From contig JAOBSW010000726.1 in the NCBI GenBank assembly GCA_026214975.1, positions 1 through 64,000 of the forward strand: a stretch of 64,000 bases of DNA, written 5' to 3'. Under the pieces are notes generated by a model. The model saw only the letters and a list, made by a program, of their open reading frames with translations. It did no database searches and was not told the origin of the DNA. Positions 57,777 through 64,000 of the stretch are shown here, piece after piece; positions within the stretch are counted from its first letter, which is position 1; every line of letters starts with the position of its first letter. The position numbers and the translations under genes were made by a program. The DNA is from Gentiana macrophylla. Taxonomy: Eukaryota > Streptophyta > Magnoliopsida > Gentianales > Gentianaceae.

Positions 57777-58350
57777 AGGGCCCCTCCAACACTTGCATAC
57801 TTTTAACATTTCCGATTTCTTTCTAGCAAAAAACTCCGACGAGTTCTTGGAGAATCCGGAAAATTTAAGAAGATTCCGCGAATGCGTTGAAGTTTCGGTG
57901 CGGGCAAGAAGATTTCGGCCGATATTCAAGCTCTTTTCCGAATTCCCAGATTTCGAGGTAAATTTGCCGTCTTGATCGAATTATCGGTCCTATTTACCGA
58001 TTATATGCTTATAAATACATCGTGGATGCACCAATTACGTAACTTGTGTGGGTTTGAACCTGTTTTGGGACTTAAACCCAGTTATTGCCTTAAATCATCA
58101 TTTTTTCTCTCGCAATTGCATCTCCATACCCTTGTATTGCTCATTTACGTGATGTTTTCGAAGTCATTTCATTTTCCCTGAGAATCATGCTTCGTCTTTT
58201 TCTTTTTAGACTCCATGTATGATTTTAGGGTTTAGTCCATGTATTTTGGGAAAACGGAGGGGCGAGGTGTCGAGATGTGTGGACACGCTTGTCTCGGCCC
58301 GACTTTCGAGTCTAGGTGATTAACGATTCGCCTCACTCTTTTGTCTTCCA

Positions 58351-61300
58351 AGATGTCATCTGATCGGACCTATCGTGAAGAAGATGCTCGCGAGGCTATT
58401 TGTTATGATCGCGAGGAGGTAGAGTCCGCCGGATTCGAAATGGGAGAAGCCGTTGGTGAGGCTGATTTTGATGAACAAACTGAGGCCGGGATATCGGGAT
58501 CAAATGAGCTAGTGGAGGTCAGGCCTCGCCGTGGTGCCGCATAGTCGAAATTGAAGAAGTACAAGAAACCGTGGCCCGTGAAGTTATACTCCGAGGAAGG
58601 GCTTCAAGAAGTAGAGGACCAAAAGGCCTTTGATAAAGAGGTTGGTGATGAAGACTACACCCCCTCATTGGCCGCATATAATATTCCGCAAGAGTATCAT
58701 TTTGTGCATTTCACGAAGAACAAGAATCAGCCCAGTTTTTGTGGCCTCTCCATGTATGATTACATTTGGCTTCATTAAGACCATTTGGTGGCCAGCATGC
58801 AGCCCCAGTTTGACCCATTATTGGTGAAATTCATGGAAAAGACCAAGTCCTTCCTTGTGACCTTACCTCGGATTAGCTAGGGTCGTAATGGGCTTTATAG
58901 TGGTATGCCGATTGTTAGGCTGTTGGAAATAATATTTGTGTTTTGATGATGATTCGTCACGTAATTAATAAGATCACTTATAACCCATGATGATGAAGTC
59001 ATAATTAGCTGTTATAGTGCATAATGGAAGAAGAAGCAAGAAACAGTCTGGAGAAAAGTGTATAAGTTCTATCTAGAGTCTGAATCTTGTATAGGTTAAT
59101 TCAGACAAGCTTCGTAATAAATAGGAACTAGACAAACAGCTGAGTCAGCAAGAAAACTGAGTATACTTATGAAGAGGCGAGGGTTGGACTCGATTATGAG
59201 AAAAGCGAAGAAGATAAGTTCATTTGAGGTCTGCAGACTCGGTTGGCTTATCTTGAAGATCAAGAATCGAGGTCACAGACTCGGCTTGTCGAAGATCAAG
59301 AAGCGAGGTGGCAAACTCAGTTAAAAGCTGATTAAGTCATGACTATAAGTCAGGAGTCAGGCAAGTCTGTGGTGACCTGAAACTGAACTATAGATCATGT
59401 AAAGCTGAATAATCTTAAGGACAAAGATTATCAGTTATCAGGAGAAGAAGGAAGCTGAATGCTGTACTCCGACTTAGTCATTAAGAGTCGGATGTCAAGA
59501 ATATGAGGTACTCAGTTTTGAAGAAGAGTAGAAAACTGAGTTAAGGCCTTGTCACATTTGAACTGACAAAACGACAAAAGGTCGTACAAATGAACGTTGG
59601 CTAAACGACAAGTATAACGGCTACAAGAGCTAGTTGACCGTTACATCATCCCTATAAATACACAGAGAAAAAAGAGTGAAAATGGGAGAGGATCAGAGAA
59701 GTTTTGAATAGCACATATCTAAAGATCCAGATCCAGAAAATCAGATTTCATATCTAGAAAACGGGAAGCCAACAGAATTGCCTTGGAGATTTAAAAGAAA
59801 GATCCAGTAACCCATTAAAGGGAAGAAGGCATCTTAGAGCTACAATGCTATATCCAGAAGAATCAGACAACTCACTGAATTAATCTTTTGATTAATTCTA
59901 AACCTAACCTTTGTGAAAAAGGGTTGGCTGTGCACAGTTTCAGGAGAGCAATTCCACCTTTCCTCAAACGGTTGCAACTTGGTTGCCACAGATGTTGGTG
60001 CAGTCTGCGGACTGTGTGTATGTCTGTGGTGAGCTGGTGAAGGAGTCATTCCACCTCCGAAGGATCAGTGTGCAGAATGAAGAGAACAATCCTACCTTTC
60101 TTCATTATGTGTAGACAGTGAAACTAGGGTGTCGGAAGGACTGTCATAGGCTAGGATTTTGTAACGGTTATCTCATGATTCTAGTGATACCTCCTACACC
60201 ACAGGAGAAGGGGAGACGTACGGAATTACACCACCCGGAACTTCCATAAACAAATCTTGTGTTGATTTACTTTATGCATTTATATTTGTGCTTTGAATGA
60301 TTTAATTATTACTTTATCTTTTCACTCAGCAAACACTAGACACTGAGTCAGCATAAAACTGATACATATGAGGTTCAGATATTTATTGACACATCTATTG
60401 CACTAAAGGCTAGTTTTATCCGCTGCCTGTTAACTAGACTAAGAATAAGTCAGTCTTGACTTATACTCAGTTGAGTTAGCTGAACTCCACACAAGTTAAG
60501 GGACAGGAGCAAAACTGAACTGAGCATCAGTTTGTGTTTCCGAGAAACTCAGTTCCCGGGGGACTTTCAGCTTTAGAAAAGTGTTTTTGGTGACAAGTTT
60601 ATTCACCCCCCTTTAAACTTGTGTTAGCCTTTCCAAGGGACCAACATAGGCAGAGATCCCTCTCTTTCAGTTTTCACCCACCTTTTCAACTTGACAAAGA
60701 TAAATGCCCATGGTCAACTCGCACCTTGAAGGAAATAGTGTCAACTCTACTTCGACCTTCCGGACAAGGTTAATGCTTGGAAGAGTTGATGCATGAGAGT
60801 AGAGTCGCAGGTCGGTGGCCTTTTAAGAAGATTTCTCGGGCAAGATAAATCTGAGTCCATAAAGGACAACGAAGAAGCGCAGGAGGATGAAGTGGTCTTC
60901 ATTGCGTGGATAAAGGAAATCTTGGGTTATGTCGAGGAGCCGCCCTCCCAGAAACGTGCTTTTAACCTGCGGGTCCTGCTCTACGTGGACGAGTCCTATT
61001 GCCGAGCAGCTGGGATTTTCGGACCTAAGAATGGTGAAGTGCTCACTCCTGTAAAGGCATTGCCGTGTGACCCAGAATTGTATGGAGAATTCCATCACGG
61101 GATATGCCTACTCTTTCAGTGCGAGGAGTGTGAGGGCGATCCGGATAAGAGGCCAAAGATGGGTAACCACACTACTTTGGTTAAAATTAGCTTTGTCTGC
61201 TTGTTTTTCCTTATTTTTTGTATTTTTCTATTTACTGTAATGATGAGTCTGTTTTGCAGATATTACTGAACTTTAATCGCATGCGCAATCAACTAGCCTA

Positions 61301-62828
61301 ACAGAGGAATGCCGGTGAAATTGAAAGGGCAAACATTCTATCGGGCAGTACGAAAATGAGCTACCTATGATACTGCTCTCTTAGTCCTTTGGTCCAGCTG
61401 TTTCATACCCTAAGGCAAAATAGAAGAATGTAAATCCGGTGGCCATGAAACCTACTACCCCAATATAGAGGAACCGGGTACAGATTGATCCCATTGAGAT
61501 TGTTAGTCTCGAGAAAGTTGTTGACCAGAAGAGGTCGAAAACCGGTGATAAGGCTCTGAGCAAGAAATCTGCTCTTCCCACGGACAAGTCTAAAGTGTCC
61601 GCCACCAAGAGCCACATGGTCACGGATGTGGCCAAGCAGGCCGTTTAAAAATCCACTCAGCCTTCCATTTTTTAGTCATGACTCAAAGTCTGGCCGTCTC
61701 TTCTTCCTAACCCGCTACTTGGTTGTTGCCGGGGTTCAAGAGACCTGAGATAAAGGCTGATGCGGTCATCTTAGCCGACGCGATTGCTAAAGTCCCGTAG
61801 CTGAGACATTTAAGGCTAGATGGCCCTAATGATGTAGCCCTAGATATTGGCGGGGGGTATTGGCACCACGATTGGTAATGGCCGATCGGGTTCATCCTAA
61901 GACCGGCCTTCTGAACAGGAGTTCCGATCTTACGGGCATGATTGGGATGTTGACATGTCTGGTAAGTTGCTTTATCCGTTTTTTCTTTGTATTCATATTT
62001 TGTTTGATTATTTTTTTTTGACTTGGGTGGCTCAATCTGATCGCTTGGATGCTGAGCTCGATCGGGGGCTAGAAGATGCTTTTGGCAAAGGCAAGAAGTT
62101 AAAGACCTCAATCAATGAGACCAACTTCAACCTTGGTCAGGCTGAAAGTATCCTTGAGTCCTTGAAGAAGAATCTGAAGGATGATCTTGAGGCCGTAGTG
62201 ATAGATCTTGAGTCCAGCTGCAATCTGTCCAGGAGAAAGAGGCTACCGAACTCAACAAGGCTCTTGACGATGTGAAGGCTGCTGAGGACAAGTCCAAAGA
62301 GTTATAGGAGCAGGAGAAAGCCACTCTTAAGGAGAAGGTTGCAGAAGATGAGGCCAGCGTGATGGCTAGAGTGAACGCTGCTCGGGTTGAGACGGTTGAA
62401 GCCTACAAGCAGTCCTAAGAGTACAAGAAGGTGCTCTAGGACGCCGGTGTCGCGGGCTAAAATGAGGGCTACTACCATATTTCCCACTACATGAAATGGG
62501 CTCTAGTAAAAGATGCCCCAGTCTGCAGAATCTGAAAGATTGGTCGTTCACCGAACAATTTGATGCAAGGCTGAGGAATTTTCATTCTGAGATCCCGTAT
62601 ACAGTAGAGGAACTAGCCGCCAATGTCCAAGACATAGAGGCGCAGAACATGGAACCATGGAGCCCGCCAACCATGATTGAGCAGAATCTAAGGTCTATGG
62701 TCAGCGGTCCTCCTCCTACGGTTACTGTGAATCTGGCTACGGACCCGGTCGACTATTTGCTGCATCCGTCCTTAAACGAGGAGAACATACACGAAGAGAC
62801 CATTCTGCCAGAGGAGGATCAGACCTAG
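58351..62828 (+). pseudogene. Antisense gene A homologue, split by a solo LTR
   Basis: ATG at 58351 (MSSDRTYREEDAREAICYD). 58551-58778 continues in another frame (EYHFVHFTKNKNQPSFCGLS). 58780-58915 has PQFDPLLVKFMEKTK, matching FDPFFVKICKEMQ of the first element. After the solo LTR: 60793-61157 (FIAWIKEILGYVEEPPSQKR, VLTPVKALPCDPELYGEFHH), a probable intron 61158-61260 at the position equivalent to the intron at 39373, a region with Lys-rich pieces, a second probable intron starting 61960, then a coiled coil (62030-62270) and NFHSEIPYTVEELAANVQDI (62580-62640), homologous to VFHSEIPYASELI. Stops are present. The protein class is the same as antisense gene A; function unknown. Confidence 0.7.
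58921..60646 (+). mobile_element. Solo LTR (1726 bp) with TSD TAGGC, SIRE-like
   Basis: Begins TGTTGGAAATAATATTTGTG and ends AAGGGACCAACA. TAGGC at 58916-58920 and 60647-60651. No internal coding region, no second LTR nearby: a solo LTR left after LTR-LTR recombination. The length and the end TTTCCAAGGGACCAACA resemble SIRE/Maximus Copia LTRs. It has a CTATAAATACACAG TATA motif near 59651. Confidence 0.88.
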
Positions 62829-63387
62829 TAGCCTTAACTTGCCCTCTTATTGATATTATTTTGTTGTACTTTTGAAACATTTATTTCGTTTTTCTCTGTA
62901 ATAACTTAACAATTTTTCTCCTTAACTCTTGAATCTGTAGCCGCCGTTTGGCCTTTTTATGCATGATCTTTCAGGCCGCTGTTCGGCCTTTGTACAAACG
63001 ATTTTATGATTTTTTGCAATTTTTTGCTAAGTGTTCAACTTGTTCGTTGATTGTATGTTTGCGGATTCTTTTCTCTTGATTTTGCTCGAAAATATCCTAT
63101 CTTTCGAGTCCGATATAGGGAGTATGTGGCCCCTTTGTTTTGGATGAGGTTAAAGATTGTATACATGCATACTTATCGAAAATAACTGCTTGAACATCTG
63201 CTTAGTTGAAATTTAGAAAGGTGCGGCCCCCTTGTTTGTGACAGTGCGAGGCCGCCAAATTGCGAGCACTTCAGAAACAATTTTCTTGTTTGATTATCTT
63301 GGTACGACATAGATGAAACATAAACTAAACCAAGAGACAAAGATGAACAATCGGACTTACCCATACCCCGTTCGGCGGGCTGAACAC
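62829..63387. other. Spacer between antisense gene and pol end
   Basis: T-rich plus-strand sequence with no gene. In the first element the equivalent place holds antisense gene B; here I see no trace of it. Confidence 0.5.
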
Positions 63388-63812
63388 TTACAAAACAAGA
63401 AAGTATAACCATTCACGTCGTAAATGATAAAATGAAATCCATACCCCAAATAAGAAAGCGATTCCATTCACGTATGATACGAGAGAATGGCGCCATAACC
63501 CTGGCTGACTGTTACATGTAATATCACTTGAGATTGTCCGCATGCCAAGGTTGATTGAGTTCAAACCGTTTTGATCCTTAAGGACATAAGTTCCTTTTTT
63601 GACCTCTCTGGCGATCTGATATGGAACTTCCCAGTTCGCCGTAAACTTGCCCTTGTCAGTTGGAGACCGGCGGTTTTCATGTTTAGAAAAATGAAGTCGC
63701 CGACTATGAATGAATGATCGCAGACCCATTTGTCGTGATGATGTTTAGCGATCTGCTTATAGTTCACGAGTTGGCTATAAGTTGCTATTATTTTTCTCCT
63801 CAAGCTAGTCAA
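63388..63812 (-). pseudogene. Gypsy integrase C-terminus (second Tat element)
   Basis: Minus strand. 63561-63812 begins TSLRRKIIATYSQLVNYKQI, then WVCDHSFIVGDFIFL. 63388-63729 in another frame has KGKFTANWEVPYQIAREVKK, GTYVLKDQNG, the integrase C-terminal tail also seen at 42.6 kb. Frameshift between the two. Continues past 63812 toward the window end. Confidence 0.8.
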
Positions 63813-64000
63813 GCTCGAGTTTCCTAATCTGCTCGTTATCTGTCTGATTGTACTTGGTCACTCTAATACTTGGGAGAGCCATTTCGATATGTGCCATGGC
63901 CTCCGATCCGTAAGTCGAGGAAAATTGTGTTTCTCTTGAGTGCGTTTTGATCGTTGTGTGCGGAGAGCCCATGGGACGACAGAAGCTCGTCGACCCGACC

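Larger units (their letters stand above)
56701..64000 (-). mobile_element. Second minus-strand Tat-type Gypsy element, cut by the window end
   Basis: The 3' LTR (minus sense) is at 56701-57302, then a purine tract (GTAGGGGCCAT in minus sense, 57303 onward). An antisense gene lies on the plus strand (58.3-62.8 kb) and the pol C-terminus on the minus strand from about 63812 to 63480. Same plan as the 36.1-49.0-kb element but clearly diverged. The left flank ends GATAT. The 5' LTR and gag lie beyond 64000. Confidence 0.85.

Noticed and set aside
60793..61269. Hydrophobic tail FVCLFFLIFCIFLFTVMMSL suggesting a membrane protein
   Set aside because: The tail is read-through into a probable T-rich intron (GT at about 61163, CAG near 61260), as in the first Tat element.
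1..64000. tRNA and rRNA genes
   Set aside because: I looked for conserved tRNA arm motifs and rRNA-like stretches while reading and saw only tRNA-complementary primer sites of retrotransposons; a tRNAscan run would be decisive.

Overview
The window is plant nuclear DNA, most likely from a eudicot. It holds two host-type genes with plant-only or plant-typical products (an invertase/pectin-methylesterase inhibitor and a DFR/vestitone-reductase-like enzyme) in a dense pile of plant LTR retrotransposons, hAT-like and Mutator-like DNA transposons, a Helitron end and simple repeats. There is no prokaryotic signature, CRISPR array or RNA gene that I can support. Nearly every transposon reading frame is broken by stops or frameshifts.

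Layout. 1-2.4 kb: a small hAT-like element (818-992), then an intact single-exon PMEI-family gene (1819-2352, +). 3-11.3 kb: two partial copies of a mitochondrial Mn-superoxide-dismutase pseudogene on the minus strand. They keep intron positions and share a 5-nt frameshift. The second copy is split by a degenerate Copia element (5093-10829, TSD AAACT) and also carries a 226-bp hAT-like element (TSD TCATCAGG). 11.7-16.8 kb: a Copia element on the minus strand with short near-identical LTRs (TSD AGCAA). 17-19.7 kb: a foldback, a third hAT-like element (TSD CTTCCACT) and a Helitron-type 3' end. 19.8-25.7 kb: a Copia element on the plus strand (TSD AATTA) whose leader was hit by a polyadenylated retrocopy with a 13-bp TSD. 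26.1-33.2 kb: a field of related tandem repeats interrupted by a 4.3-kb Mutator-like element (26802-31110, 9-bp TSD TATTTTAAT). That element has about 1.1-kb terminal inverted repeats studded with CTACGT-N4-ACGTAG palindromes and carries a broken DUF1985-type gene. 33.4-35.2 kb: a four-exon DFR/vestitone-reductase-like gene that has lost its catalytic tyrosine and is frameshifted at the C terminus.

35.9-64 kb: nested Ty3/Gypsy elements of Tat-lineage architecture. A plus-strand element (LTR pieces at about 35.9-36.08 and 49.0-49.22 kb, body to about 53.79 kb) is interrupted inside its 5' LTR by a complete 12.9-kb minus-strand element (36081-48996, 550-bp LTRs, TSD GTTAC). A third, minus-strand element begins at 56701 and leaves the window. 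It contains a 1726-bp solo LTR (TSD TAGGC). Both minus-strand elements carry, antisense to gag-pol and between pol and the 3' LTR, a multi-exon gene with its own TATA box (transposon-protein/coiled-coil type). The complete element has a second antisense gene of another plant-transposon-protein type. These antisense genes and the palindrome-array MULE are the most interesting parts of the window.

Method limits: domains and boundaries were recognised by eye. Splice sites and family names are inferences from memory of the families, with no search or alignment run.
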